Assembly (NCBI GenBank): GCA_012931725.1
Contig: CM022946.1
Coordinates: 72,218,335-72,282,334, forward strand
Reading direction: 5' to 3'
Length of the DNA stretch: 64,000 bases
From: Litsea cubeba
Taxonomy: Eukaryota; Streptophyta; Magnoliopsida; Laurales; Lauraceae
In this document: positions 1 through 9,791 of the stretch, in pieces
How the letters are laid out: each line of letters opens with the position of its first letter
Position numbering within the stretch: the stretch's first letter is position 1
Program-made: the position numbers and the translations under genes
Notes under the pieces: model-generated
Databases searched by the model: none
Seen by the model: only the letters and a program-made list of their open reading frames with translations
What the model was told of the DNA's origin: nothing

Positions 1-63
<63 letters not shown>

Positions 64-90
64 GGGGGGGGGGGGGGGGGGGGGGGGGGG
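1..90. repeat. Poly-G tract at the window edge
   Basis: Ninety bases are all G except one A at 63. The tract falls where the other LTR copies carry a short run of about six G/C (for example ccccccgg near 31606), so it may be an expanded natural homopolymer in the RE-2 LTR. It could equally be an assembly or read artefact at a contig edge. The sequence cannot decide between these. Confidence 0.9.
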
Positions 91-647
91 TACAGAAGCG
101 AATATCAACTTTTTTTTTGTGTGGGTGTGTCAGATTTTCTATTTTACTTGGAATTGCAAGTGATGATCCGGAGATCGACCTTCGCAAGTAAAGAGGAAAT
201 CAACTTCTTTCAAGTTTTCCATTGCACATGTATTTAAGAAAAGAGACATTTTCTTGGTTCGCCGTGAAAGGCAATTTTTTGGCATTTATAGCCGATTTTT
301 GGCGTTTATAGCCGATTTACAATTCTTATCAATAATGAAAGACAAGAGTTGTGATTTTTGTCTCTTTTAGAAAAATACAAACTACAATGAAAGCAAGAAA
401 AGGAGGATCTAACATCTTAGGAGATTGTGGGGGACTCGTTCAGATTGATGGTCGCAAGCCATATGTGGACTTCGCCATCATCCATGCAGATGAGAACAGA
501 GGATGCTCTTGATTCGCTTGGCTTGGCTATAACCTCAGGTTTTTAGAGGACAGAGACCAAAAGGAGGTCCTATGTCCAATAAAAAGCTAAGTAGACGGAC
601 TAAAAAGCCACGTCTAAGCCCTTGGAGGCAGAAGGAGAAGGCAAGGA

Positions 648-674
648 CCTTGGGGGGGGGGATACCCCCCAAGG
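648..674. repeat. Variable G/C hairpin in the LTR (RE-2)
   Basis: CCTT, a G run, TA, a C run and AAGG form a near-perfect inverted repeat. The homologous site in RE-1 is 7152-7173 (5 G, 7 C) and 31021-31048 (5 G, 13 C). In RE-3 the hairpin is deleted, leaving a short C run near 58336. It lies just downstream of the predicted transcription start, so it would be in the RNA leader. Confidence 0.75.
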
Positions 675-814
675 GACTTTTGTCACCTTGTAGCGGTGGC
701 CGGTGCAGAACTTCAGCAAAGTTTTCTCTCTTTCTTTCTGTTAGATTTCTGATGCCTTTTTTTGTCTAGATTTCCGGATTGTCCGAAGTCTATCTGGAAT
801 GCTTGGGATGCTCT

Positions 815-824
815 CCTATTTATA
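815..824 (-). promoter_or_regulatory. LTR TATA box (RE-2)
   Basis: The reverse complement reads CTATAAATAG, and the same ten bases occur at the homologous place in the other three LTRs. It would be the Pol II promoter for the minus-strand genomic RNA. Confidence 0.75.
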
Positions 825-2525
825 GGCTCTGGTAGCCATTTAGGAGAGTTTATGGGCTTTTATTGTCATTAAGCCAGATAATGGGAGGAGTTACAGGGTT
901 TAATTTCTTTTTTGTAACTCCTTTTTCTTGGCTTCTGATTGGCCGGTGGAGATTGAGGGCATTTAATCGCCATGATGGGAGGAGTTCATGGGTTAAATGC
1001 CATGAATCAATTGACTTGTAACTCCCGGATGCTTGCTTTTGATTGGGCCGTCCAAAGAAATGAATTAATGACTGCAATAAAGCTAGTCAATTAATCGCAT
1101 TAAGTGGTCGCGCCGAGCAGTTGAAGAGTCGTGGGCCGTGCCGCGTCTTTTGGGATTCTTCTGGCGATGATCATGGATGGATCTTCATGTAGATCGACAT
1201 CGGATGACCATGTAACTTCAAGTGTTGGTTGCCAACAGCGGGTCGGTGCCATCTGTCCTGTCAATTTTTCGATCAGTCGGGTAGAAAGCACACTTTTTTG
1301 GTTGACCGGTTGGCGATCAATGTTGATTTTGATATTCTTGATGATTGACCCGTGATTTTAACGGATGTCAAAGGATTGGCACCTCAAAAGTATGAATTTT
1401 GGAAAATCCTAGGAGTTGGAAGCTTCAAATCATGAAAAACGATGAAAAACGCGGGCCTTCCGGGGCCAACCCGGAGATTTCGGGCTCCATGGTCGCCGGC
1501 GACCCTGGGGGGAATTTTCCCCCTTTTGTCCCGTTTTGCGGCCATTTTTTATGTTTTTCGATTCTTTTTTCTTCTGTATTTTTTCTTTACATTTTTTATC
1601 ATTTATTGGCCTGATTTCCCTGTAGAAAACTTGATGGGAATCCTTGCATTTTGGAGTGCAAAGTTTCCAATTTTCCGGGAAAGCCGAAGACTTTGTCGCG
1701 TAGAGCTGCCGATTTTCCGTCGGAAGCTGAAACTGGGACAAACAATGTCGGAATGACCTGAATTTGGGGTGAAGCCTACTGAGCAATAAATAAGACAAAT
1801 CATAGGCTTTTATTTGAGTTTTGAAGCCATTTGGGGTCCTATCGCTAGTAGACTTGATTTTATCGCAATGAAGATGTCGCGGCTTGATGTGCGGTCAACC
1901 GATGTCCGATTGACTTGAAATTTGACAGGGAAACCTATTGGAGTCATTTTAAGATGATCCATAGGCTCTGTCTTGGAAACCATGCTCCTGGGGAGCTTCA
2001 CTGTCGAGAGGCCTGATTTGGCTTCCGAGCATCTAAGTATGGTCAATGTTGTCGAAATGACCATGACACTTGACGTCTAGCCTTTTGTAAGCATTTTGAA
2101 GCCGTCCACTGTGCTCTTTTTGATGAGTGATGGCCTCGGTGGTCTCGCCTACGAGAGGCTTGATTTAGCTGTTCGAGGGATGATGTAGGGTCAAACATTG
2201 TTGGTTGACTTGGAACTTGACGTGGAGCCTTTTGGATGTATTTTGAGACCACTCCATAGGCTATGATCGAGGATTTGGTGTCTCTGATGCTGTCGCCACC
2301 AGGAGCTCCTGTTTCAGCTATCGGAGAAGCGAAGTTAGCAAATGATTTTGAAATGGCCCGAACTTCTTGTGTACTCCGCTTTTCGCTGTCTTGAAGGATC
2401 TTGGAGTTTGTTGTTGATTCTAACAAGATTGATTTTGGAAGTAGCATTGCTATTTATGGCAGGCTTCGACTTCATGTAACTTTTTGGATCTTGAAAAAAG
2501 TAGAGTGACATTTCTGGTGTCAACA

Positions 2526-2540
2526 ATGCCCCCTCGAGGT
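2526..2540 (-). other. Polypurine tract of RE-2
   Basis: On the minus strand ACCTCGAGGGGGCATT lies immediately before TGTTGACACC. This is the expected position and composition for the plus-strand primer of reverse transcription. RE-1 has the same tract at 29159-29174. Confidence 0.8.
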
Positions 2541-2749
2541 TGCAGCTATGAGTTGCTTAACTTTTGTAGTCGATGTGCCTCGAAGAGATTTTGAAGGAGA
2601 GCTTGTGACTTGACCAAGAGTCTTTGAGCAGTCTTTCTTTGGCATTGTAGCCTTTTGAGCTTCCAGGGGAATTTATGGTAGTGAAAGGGATCACATACCA
2701 TCTCGAGGCAAAGTTTTGAAGATAACATCAGGGATGTGGAATTGGGTTT

Positions 2750-2975
2750 TTGACCTTGTGACCTAACAAGCTGTATGTGGCAGGTTAGGGGGTCGGGTTT
2801 GGTTTTGACCGTGTGACCCAACAAGCTGCATGTGGAATGTTGGGGGGTCGATTTGGTTTTGATCTTGTGACCTAACAGGCTGTATGTGGCAAGTTAGGGG
2901 ATCAAGTTTTGGTTTTTGGTTTTTGTCTTGTGACCTAACAAGCTGTATGTGGCAAGTTAGGAGACCAGGATTTGG
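2750..2975. repeat. ~55-64 bp tandem repeats, four copies (RE-2)
   Basis: Each unit contains the core CTGTATGTGGCAAGTTAGG preceded by a TTGTGACCTAACA stretch. It is homologous to the arrays at 28730-28965 (RE-1, four copies) and 55965-56230 (RE-3, about five copies). It sits between the polypurine tract and the antisense gene promoter. Some local ORFs are only the repeat read through. Confidence 0.85.
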
Positions 2976-3284
2976 TTTGAATTTTTGTGGAATGTCAATT
3001 TCAAGATTTTGGCTCAATTCGGTATATGAGGCTGGATGGGTTGAACTCTTAGAAGCTCATGGGGCTTGGAATTCTTTTTGTATGGTCCAATCAACTCAAA
3101 AGAGGCATGAAACCATTTTTGTAAGCTCTTGGTAAGAGGGAATTTCTCTTTGACTAAAAGCCCAATTTTTTTTTAGTGCCTAGGTGTCAAACCTAGCTCA
3201 TATGGGCTAACACATGGGACCTTAAGCTTTTGAAATGGCTTAGATATCATATGGTGTCATTTTTGTAAAGGATATAATAAAAAT

Positions 3285-3515
3285 ATCTCCTTTGGATAGA
3301 GAATATCTAAGAATATCTTTATTTGGAGAGAATCGCTCATGTTTCCTTTATTTTGGGAGAGAATATGTCAAGATATCTTTCTTTCGGAGAGAATATCTCA
3401 AATCTCTATCTTTTGGGAGAAAATCTCTCATTGATTTCTTTTTTGGTGAGAATCCCTCAAGATATCTTTCTTTTGGGAAAGAATCTGTCTAATTTCTTTC
3501 TTTTGGTAAGGTTAC
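3285..3515. repeat. ~34 bp tandem repeats upstream of the antisense promoter (RE-2)
   Basis: About six or seven degenerate units built on GAGAATATCTCAAGATATC and TCTTTCTTTTGGGAGA. Homologous arrays lie at 28190-28420 (RE-1) and 55430-55655 (RE-3). The array ends some 50-60 bp before the TATA box of the antisense gene, so a promoter-proximal regulatory role is plausible but unproven. Confidence 0.8.
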
Positions 3516-3566
3516 TAATTAGTAACACTTACCTCTTTCTTTTTTCCTTCTTTTGGTTGCTCTCTT

Positions 3567-3576
3567 CTATTAAAAG
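3567..3576 (+). promoter_or_regulatory. Antisense-gene TATA box (RE-2, slightly altered)
   Basis: CTATTAAAAG stands about 120 bp before the start codon at 3696. The other two copies read CTATAAAAG at this position (28117-28125 and 55351-55359, both minus). Confidence 0.65.
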
Positions 3577-3695
3577 CAATGAGGAGGTTGGATCTCTTGC
3601 TCTTACTGCTTTCTTTTTGCAACATTCTAAAGAGGGCTTCAAGACAAGAGTTCTTCTTCTTTAAGATCTTCAAGACTGTCTTCTTCTTTCCATCA

Positions 3696-5276
3696 ATGGC
3701 TTCAAGCAAGTTCCTTTTTCAAGAAAACTCCATGTAGGAAATAAGGATGATAAAAAAGTTCTTTTTTTTTTTTGTTCTTTCTTTTCTTTCTTTTTTTTAT
3801 TCCACATGTTTTCTACTCCTTTTTTTTTACATGTGTTTTTTTCGTGCTTTTTTTGCACGTTTTTTTTTTGTGGGCCGTACGGACAGATCTGTACGGATCT
3901 GGCCGTTACGGCCATGTGGCCTGTGGCCAACTCCTTTTTTTTTCTTTCTCTCTGTTTTTTTGAGAAAGTTCTTCTTTCTTCATTTTTTTTTTTGCTCATC
4001 ATGATAATGCATTTTTTTTGGTAAACCAAGATGTTCATGCATGCATTTTTTTGTAAATTGAATTGATAGCATGATGTGATAGCATACCTAAAGTTTTTGC
4101 AAATTTGGGAATTTGGAGCTCGCAGCGATGTTGAGCCCTTCCTGAATTTACGGAGACTTTGAGGTTTCGAAAGTTTGGAGTTTCGGAGCTCGCAGCAATA
4201 TTGAGCCCATCTTCAAGCTTTCTATTTCTTTCGGGATATTTCCTTTTTCTTCGGAATTACCTCGGAGCCATGTCAAAATTTCGCCAGATTTTTTTAGCGA
4301 AATTCTATCAATTTGATGATTGATCTTTTTCTTTTCCAACCTTTGCAGGTGGTTCCTCCAGAACGAACAAGGGTAAAGAGCCTGCTACAAGCGTACCTCG
4401 TCGTTCTGCTAGATCTTCTAATCCAGCCATTCAGCAGGCCTGGAGAAGGTCCAGTATGTTGAGAGGAACCTGGAAGAGTGAGACTCCCTCAACAGAGATG
4501 AGATGATGGCAGCGACTGATCGCTCTCAAGGGAGAGAATTTTATAAGATCATGGTAAGCAGTCGTCCATGGGTGATAGACGATCAGAGGGTTTTGCCCAA
4601 GCCTACCTTCTTCTTTGTGATGCCGTCCCTGATGACATGACATACTAGAGGAGATGTTTTCAGTTCTTTTTTCACAGCTGATGGTGAGAAGAAGACTGTT
4701 GCTACCCCGGTCGACGTTTGATCGCACCGTCTCGATCATGAGCCTTGCCCCCCACATGCTTTAAGAGGGAAGATCCTCCAAGCTAGGTGAGAAGGACGAA
4801 TGTAATCAAGACCGGGATTTTTGTGGCGGTTCTCCTGATATGCGGAGAAGTCGCCTGCTGACATGGACACGTTGATGCCGGCCAGCGGCTACCAGGCCTC
4901 TGATTATCCATCGGTCGATTTGGGACCGGTGGTCCTTGGCATTTTCAGCTGTGACGACAGCAGTTGGGTGAAGCCTTTTCGACTTCGTGGCCGTTTCAGT
5001 GCTGACTCCGAGTGGAAGTCGTAGACTGATCGCGTCGTGCTGATTGTGGCGCCATTTTGAAGGAAGCCGAGAATTTTGATACTGTCCGCGCTTCTAGGGA
5101 GACCGTTGATATTTTCCGACGAGGCCTTCATGGCTATGTTGGAGTCATTCCTTCCACAAACCAATGCCTTCGTTGTGACAAAATGGTGATGATTGGTTTC
5201 TCTTTGAAGGAGCTGAGCGCCATTATACTAGCTTGCCCATCCTTGGCAGACTTTATGAGGAGTTTATGCCCATCGA
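3696..5276 (+). pseudogene. RE-2 antisense PMD gene, 5' part (exon 1, intron 1, start of exon 2)
   Basis: The ATG at 3696 opens a 10-nt coding exon (3696-3705). It is followed by an intron with GCAAGT as donor, where RE-1 and RE-3 have GTAAGT, and the acceptor TTTGCAG ends at 4348. Exon 2 starts at 4349 and encodes the N-terminal part of the PMD protein recognisable in RE-1. Several indels and stops break the frame, for example one base missing near 4440. At 5276 the coding sequence is cut by the RE-1 insertion within codons corresponding to ...LYEEFMPID in RE-1, and it resumes at 31694. The intron holds long T/C-rich tracts and a GC-rich palindrome. Confidence 0.8.
5272..5276. other. Left target-site duplication of RE-1 (ATCGA)
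   Basis: ATCGA immediately precedes the LTR start TGTTGACACC. The identical five bases follow the 3' LTR at 31689-31693. Joining the flanks restores continuity of the interrupted PMD gene of RE-2. Confidence 0.9.
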
Positions 5277-5439
5277 TGTTGACACCAAAATGTCACTTTG
5301 CCTCTTTCAAGATCGAAGAGCTACATGAAGTCGCAACCTGCCATAAATAGGCAATGCTACTTTCAAAAAAATCAAATCTTGTCAGAATCAAACAAAAACT
5401 GCAAGATTCTTCAAGACAGCTAAAAGAGAAGTACACAAG

Positions 5440-6180
5440 AAAGTTTCAGGCCATTTCAAAATCAATTTTGCCTAACTTCGCTTCTTCCGGCATCCGAAAA
5501 GGAGCTCCCGGCGGCGAAAGAATCGGAGACACCAAATCTTCGATCAGAGCCGATGGATGGCCTCCAAAATACATCAAAAAGCTCCACGTCAAGTTCCGAG
5601 TCAACCGACAACGTTTGACCCTACATCAACCCTACGAACAGCTAAATCAAGCCTCTCGGCAGGCGAGAACCAGCCAGACCATCACATCATCAGATAGAGC
5701 GCATGGAACGGCTTCAAAATGCTTATAAGGGGCTAACAACGTCAAATTTCAGGTCATTTGGACAACATTTGACCATAGTTTGACGCTCGAAGCCAAATCA
5801 GGCCTCTCTGCGGCAAAGCTCTCCGGGACCATGGTTTTCCAAGACAGAGCCTATGGATCATCTTAAAATGACTCCAATAGGTTCCCTGTAAATTTCAAAT
5901 CAATCGACATCGGTTGACCGCACAATCAAACCACGACATCTTCATCGCGACAAAAGCAATTCTACTGGTGATAGGACCCCAAACGGATTCAAAACTTCAA
6001 ACAAAAGCCTATGATTTGGTCTTATTTATTGCTCAGGAGCGTCACAACAAAATTTCAGATCATTCCGCCAATCGTTTGAGCCCAGTTTCAGCTTCTAACG
6101 GAAAATCGGCAGCTCTGCGCGACAAGTCTTCGGCTTTCCTCAGGAAATTGGAAACCTTTGAAAAATAAATGCAAGGATCT
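5440..6180. repeat. Degenerate ~148-bp tandem repeats in U3 (five copies)
   Basis: Anchoring on the recurring TTTCAGGTCATT-type core gives starts near 5444, 5593, 5747, 5893 and 6053. Each unit continues with a GTTTGACC-type motif, a purine-rich GGCGAAAGCTC-type block and a GCCTATGGAT/GGCTTCAAAA-type tail. In the 3' LTR the anchors are 29341, 29489, 29637, 29784 and 29942. The units are much diverged from one another but conserved between LTR copies. Confidence 0.78.
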
Positions 6181-7008
6181 CATCAGGTTTCCTACAGGGA
6201 AATCAGGCCAGTAAATGGTCAAAAATGCTCAAGGAAAAATACAGAAGAAAAAAGATCGAAAAAACAGCAAAAAACGGACACAAACGGGACAAAAAGGGGG
6301 AAAACCCCAGGGGTCGCCGGCCCCTGCGACCCTGGCCCCGGGTCGCCGGGAAGGCCCCGGAAACCCCGGTTTTCGCCGTTTTTTCGTGATTCGAAGCGCC
6401 CAGCCTCTGGTACTTTTCAAAATTCATACTTTTGAGACACCAAATCCTCTGACATCCGTCAAAAACACGGGTGAATCATTAAGAGTATCGAAAACAACAT
6501 TGATCGCCACCCGGTCAACCAAAAAAAAGTGTGCTTTCTACCCGACCGATCGAGAAATCGACAGGACAGATGGCACCGACCCGCTGTTGGCAACAAACAC
6601 TTGAAATTACATGGTCATCTGATGTCGATCTACATGAAGATCCATCGATGATCATCGCCAGAAGAATCCCAAAAGACGCGGCACGGCCCGCGACTCTTCA
6701 GATGCTCAGCGACCACTTAATGCGATTAATTGACTAGCTTTATTACAGTCATTAATCCATTTCTTTGGATGGACCAATCAGAAGCAAGCATCCGGGAGTT
6801 ACAAGTCAAGAGATTCATGGCATTTAACCCATGAAACTCCTCCCATCATGGCGATTAAGGCGATTAAATGCCCTCAATCTCCTCCGGACAATCAGAAACC
6901 AAGAAAAAGGAGTTACAAAATAAAGAATTCAATTCTGTAACTCCTCCCTTTATGTAGCTTTATGACAATCAAGGCTCATAAACCCTCCTAAATGGCTACC
7001 TAAAAGCC

Positions 7009-7018
7009 TATAAATAGG
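7009..7018 (+). promoter_or_regulatory. LTR TATA box (RE-1 5' LTR)
   Basis: CTATAAATAG, about 1.73 kb into the LTR. Transcription of genomic RNA would start about 30 bases downstream, near 7040, which makes the sequence from there to 7830 the R-U5 leader. Confidence 0.8.
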
Positions 7019-7151
7019 AGAGCTTACCAAGAAGAAAGAGACCGGAAGAAACACAGAGACACAGATAAAGCACAGAAATTCAGAGAAGGAAAAGAGAGAA
7101 AAACTCTGCGGAAAATCCTACACCGACCACCGCTACAAGGTGACAAAAGTC

Positions 7152-7173
7152 CCTTGGGGGTACCCCCCCAAGG
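7152..7173. repeat. G/C hairpin in R-U5 (RE-1 5' LTR)
   Basis: CCTTGGGGG, TA, then seven C and AAGG form an inverted repeat about 110 bases downstream of the expected transcription start. Its run lengths differ in every LTR copy of the window. Confidence 0.8.
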
Positions 7174-7505
7174 TCCTTGCCTTCTCCTTCTGCCTCCATG
7201 GCTTAGATGTGGCTTTTCAGCCCGTCTAATCGGTTTTTTATTGGACATAGGACCTCCTTTTGGTCTTTGTTCTCTAAAAACCTGAGGTTATAGCCAAGCC
7301 AAGCGAATCAATAGCATCCTCTGTTCTCATCTGCATGGATGATGGCGAAGCCCACATATGGCTTGCGACCGTCAATCTGAATGGGTCCCCCACAATCTCC
7401 TGAGAAGTTAGATCCTCATTTTCTTGCTTTTCATTGTAGTTTGTATTTTCTAAAAAGAGATAAAAATCACAACTCTTGTCTTTCATTATTGATAAGGATT
7501 GTAAA

Positions 7506-7560
7506 ACGGCTATAAACGCCAAAAATCGGCTATAAACGCCAAAATCGGCTATCAATGCCA
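7506..7560. repeat. U5 copies of the CGGCTATAAACGCC motif
   Basis: Three consecutive units spaced 18-20 bases apart. Two units occur in each of the other LTRs (about 277-325, 31382-31420 and 58677-58712). The same motif builds the long array at 19750-20170 after pol. Confidence 0.8.
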
Positions 7561-7833
7561 ACAAAATCGCCTTTCACGGCAAATCAAGAAAATGTCTCTT
7601 TTCTTAAATATATGTGCAATGGAAAACTTGAAAGAAGTTGATTTCCTTTTTACTTGCGAAGGTTGATCTCCGCATCACCACTTGCAATTCCAAGTAAAAT
7701 AGAAAATCTGGCACACCCACACAAAAAATATTGATGCACGCCCTTGCCCCCCGGTTACGAAAGGGTCGGACCCAACGGACTCACACGTCCGCCGACCTCG
7801 GTAGGACTCAGGCAGGAGCGCGGTGCATAAAGC

Positions 7834-7852
7834 TGGCACACCCGGTGGGACC
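7834..7852 (+). other. Primer-binding-site-like sequence
   Basis: TGGCACACCCGGTGGGACC begins three bases after the LTR end. The leading TGG pairs with a tRNA CCA end, and the shape matches primer sites of plant Ty3/Gypsy elements. I have not assigned the tRNA. Confidence 0.7.
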
Positions 7853-8049
7853 CGTTCATTTGAGAACACGATGCTAGAAATGAAATATTTGCATATCATA
7901 TCTTTTGCTCTATGCTTATATTTATTTTCTCGATTCCTTGGCTACTTTCTAATTGGTGGCCTATGTTGGATTCTGCATCTAAAAAAAATGAGATGAGATT
8001 TTTTGGAAATTTCTAATTCTTTGAATTTATTTCCACTCTTTCTCTTTTA

Positions 8050-8710
8050 AAAAAAAAAAACAAAAAAATTAGATTTCTCATTTCGGATTCAAAATTGAGA
8101 AACCTTGATCCGTTCCTATCGTTCATCGCGCTTGCAGAAATGTTGAGCCTGTTCGACTAAGGTTTTGGGCCATTGTTTCTCTTCGATGAGTTCATTAAAG
8201 ATCTAAAAAAAAAATTAAAAAAAAAAACAAAAAAATTAGATTTCTCATTTCGGATTCAAAATTGAGAAAACTTGATCCGTTCCTATCGTTCATCGCGCTT
8301 GCAGAAATGTTGAGCCTGTTCGACTAAGGTTTTGGGCCATCGTTTCTCTTCGATGAGTTCATTAAAGATCTAAAATATATATATATCAAAACAAAAAAAA
8401 ATCAGATTTTTCATTTTGGATTCAAAATTGAGAAACCTTGATCCGTTCCTATTGTTCATCGAGCTTGCAGAAATGTTGAGCCTGTTCGACTAAGGTTTTG
8501 GGCCATCGTTTCTCTTCGATGAGTTCATTAAAGATCTAAAAAAGAATTTAAAAAAAAAACAAAAAAAAATTAGATTTCTCATTTCGAATTCAAAATTGAG
8601 AAACCTTGATCCGTTCCTATCGTTCATCGCGCTTGCAAAAATGTTGAGCCTGTTCGACTAAGGTTTTGGGCCATCGTTTCTCTTCGATGAGTTCATTAAA
8701 AAAATATAAT
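8050..8710. repeat. Four-copy ~167-bp tandem array in the leader
   Basis: The anchor AGATTTCTCATTTCGG recurs at about 8071, 8238, 8404 and 8572, a period of 166-168 bases. Copies are nearly identical over the central 120 bases and vary mainly in their A-rich linkers, which suggests recent tandem expansion. Confidence 0.92.
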
Positions 8711-8964
8711 AAAATAAAAATATAATTAAAAACAAAAAAACAAAAAAAGACATAGACCACTAAGGTTAAACCAACTGCGTTCTTTGATCATGATTGATTC
8801 AAGAAAAGCCTTGTCCAGAGTGTGGAGACAGCTTGACTGTTCTAGGCAAGGGTCCTTTAAACGGGTTCATTAAGTAATCCTACCCTTACCTGGGGGCAAT
8901 TCTATTAATCAAGATTTCATAAGACCGGGTTAGGAGGCCTATGTGTACCCTCTCGTCTTTTAAA

Positions 8965-9118
8965 TAAATTTTTTTTTTCAAAAATAAAATTTTTAAAAAT
9001 AAAAATTTAAAATAAAAAATAAAAAATAAAAAAAAATTCAAAAAAAAATCTTAAAAAAAAATAAAAAAAAATAAAAAAAAGGATTTTTTTAAAAAAAAAA
9101 ATCTTCAAAAAAAAAATT
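8965..9118. repeat. A/T low-complexity tract
   Basis: Almost only A and T, dominated by A runs on the plus strand. No motif stands out. Confidence 0.85.
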
Positions 9119-9410
9119 CCGTCATTTTGGGTTTAGATTGGAGAAATCTTGGTCTTCTCCTTTCTGAGCACTGGCGCTCGCGGAAATCGCTGAGCCCGTG
9201 TTCAGATTGGAGTGCCTTTTGCTCTCTTTGATGAACCCGATATTGGCCTTTAAAAAAAAAACTCGTCATTTTTTAGATTCAGATCCGAGAAATTATGGTT
9301 CATTTCTTTCTGAGCACTGGCGCTCGCGAAAATCGCTGAGCTCGTGTTCAGATCGGAATACCATCTGCTCTCTTTGATGAATCCAATCTTGACCTTTCAA
9401 AACAGAGAAT
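9117..9410. repeat. Two-copy 144-bp repeat related to the 167-bp array
   Basis: GTCATTTT anchors lie at 9121 and 9265. The internal order (GAGAAA, GCGCTCGCGGAAAT, TGAGCCCGTGTTCAG, TCTCTTTGATGAACCC) parallels that of the 8050-8710 units, so the two arrays look like diverged subfamilies of one ancestral repeat. Confidence 0.8.
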
Positions 9411-9791
9411 CTCATCTCATGGATGCGGTCTCAAAATATTTGTGTCTAGCGGTACTAGTACGCCCTTTCAGGGTCTACTGTATTACGACCGGCGCATCTG
9501 TAACTCCAACTTTATATTCTTCTTACCTCTAGCAAGCTCTGCTTCTCGATAAGTCGAATTTAAGTTCACAATTGCTTCTAGCAGTCACTGGGATGCCCAT
9601 TCTGGGCTTACCATACCTGCGATTAGAACAATTGTACCCTCTATGGCGGTTTGCCTTCCTCATATTGCTTGGGTCATTTCCCTCGAGCAATTTGAAAAGA
9701 CGAAACCATAGAACTTCCCATTTATGATCATTATATTCTTGTGATTACTAATGGATGTGGTCTTGTTTCAGAAACTTTTCGAAAACTAACA

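Larger units (their letters stand above)
91..2525 (-). repeat. RE-2 3' LTR (minus strand, distal end lost at the poly-G)
   Basis: Read on the minus strand it begins TGTTGACACC at 2525 and follows the RE-1 LTRs at 5277 and 29175. It contains the degenerate ~148-bp U3 repeats (about 1730-2400), a TATA box (815-824), the variable G/C hairpin (648-674) and two U5 units of the GGCTATAAA-type motif (about 277-325). Roughly the last 100 bases of the LTR are absent, being replaced by the poly-G tract. Small ORFs inside it are non-coding. Confidence 0.9.
5277..7830 (+). repeat. RE-1 5' LTR
   Basis: It starts TGTTGACACC and ends near CGGTGCATAA; the sister LTR ends CGGTCCATCA. It contains five degenerate ~148-bp units in U3 (5440-6180), the TATA box at 7009-7018, the G/C hairpin at 7152-7173 and three U5 copies of the CGGCTATAAACGCC motif at 7506-7560, where the 3' LTR has two. 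The two LTRs are very similar by eye, with one 22-bp difference near 6850. Confidence 0.92.
7853..9791 (+). other. Untranslated leader between PBS and gag
   Basis: About 1.9 kb without a credible gene. It contains a four-copy ~167-bp tandem array (8050-8710), a unique stretch (8750-8960), an A-rich low-complexity tract (8965-9118) and a two-copy 144-bp array (9117-9410). A 62-codon ORF at 9344-9532 overlaps the second array and has no recognisable domain. Gag starts at 9792. Confidence 0.75.

Noticed and set aside
1..90. Telomeric or centromeric satellite
   Set aside because: Pure G run without the plant telomere unit TTTAGGG.
7834..7852. tRNA gene near the LTR
   Set aside because: Only a primer-site-length match to a tRNA 3' end shape; no cloverleaf arms are visible.
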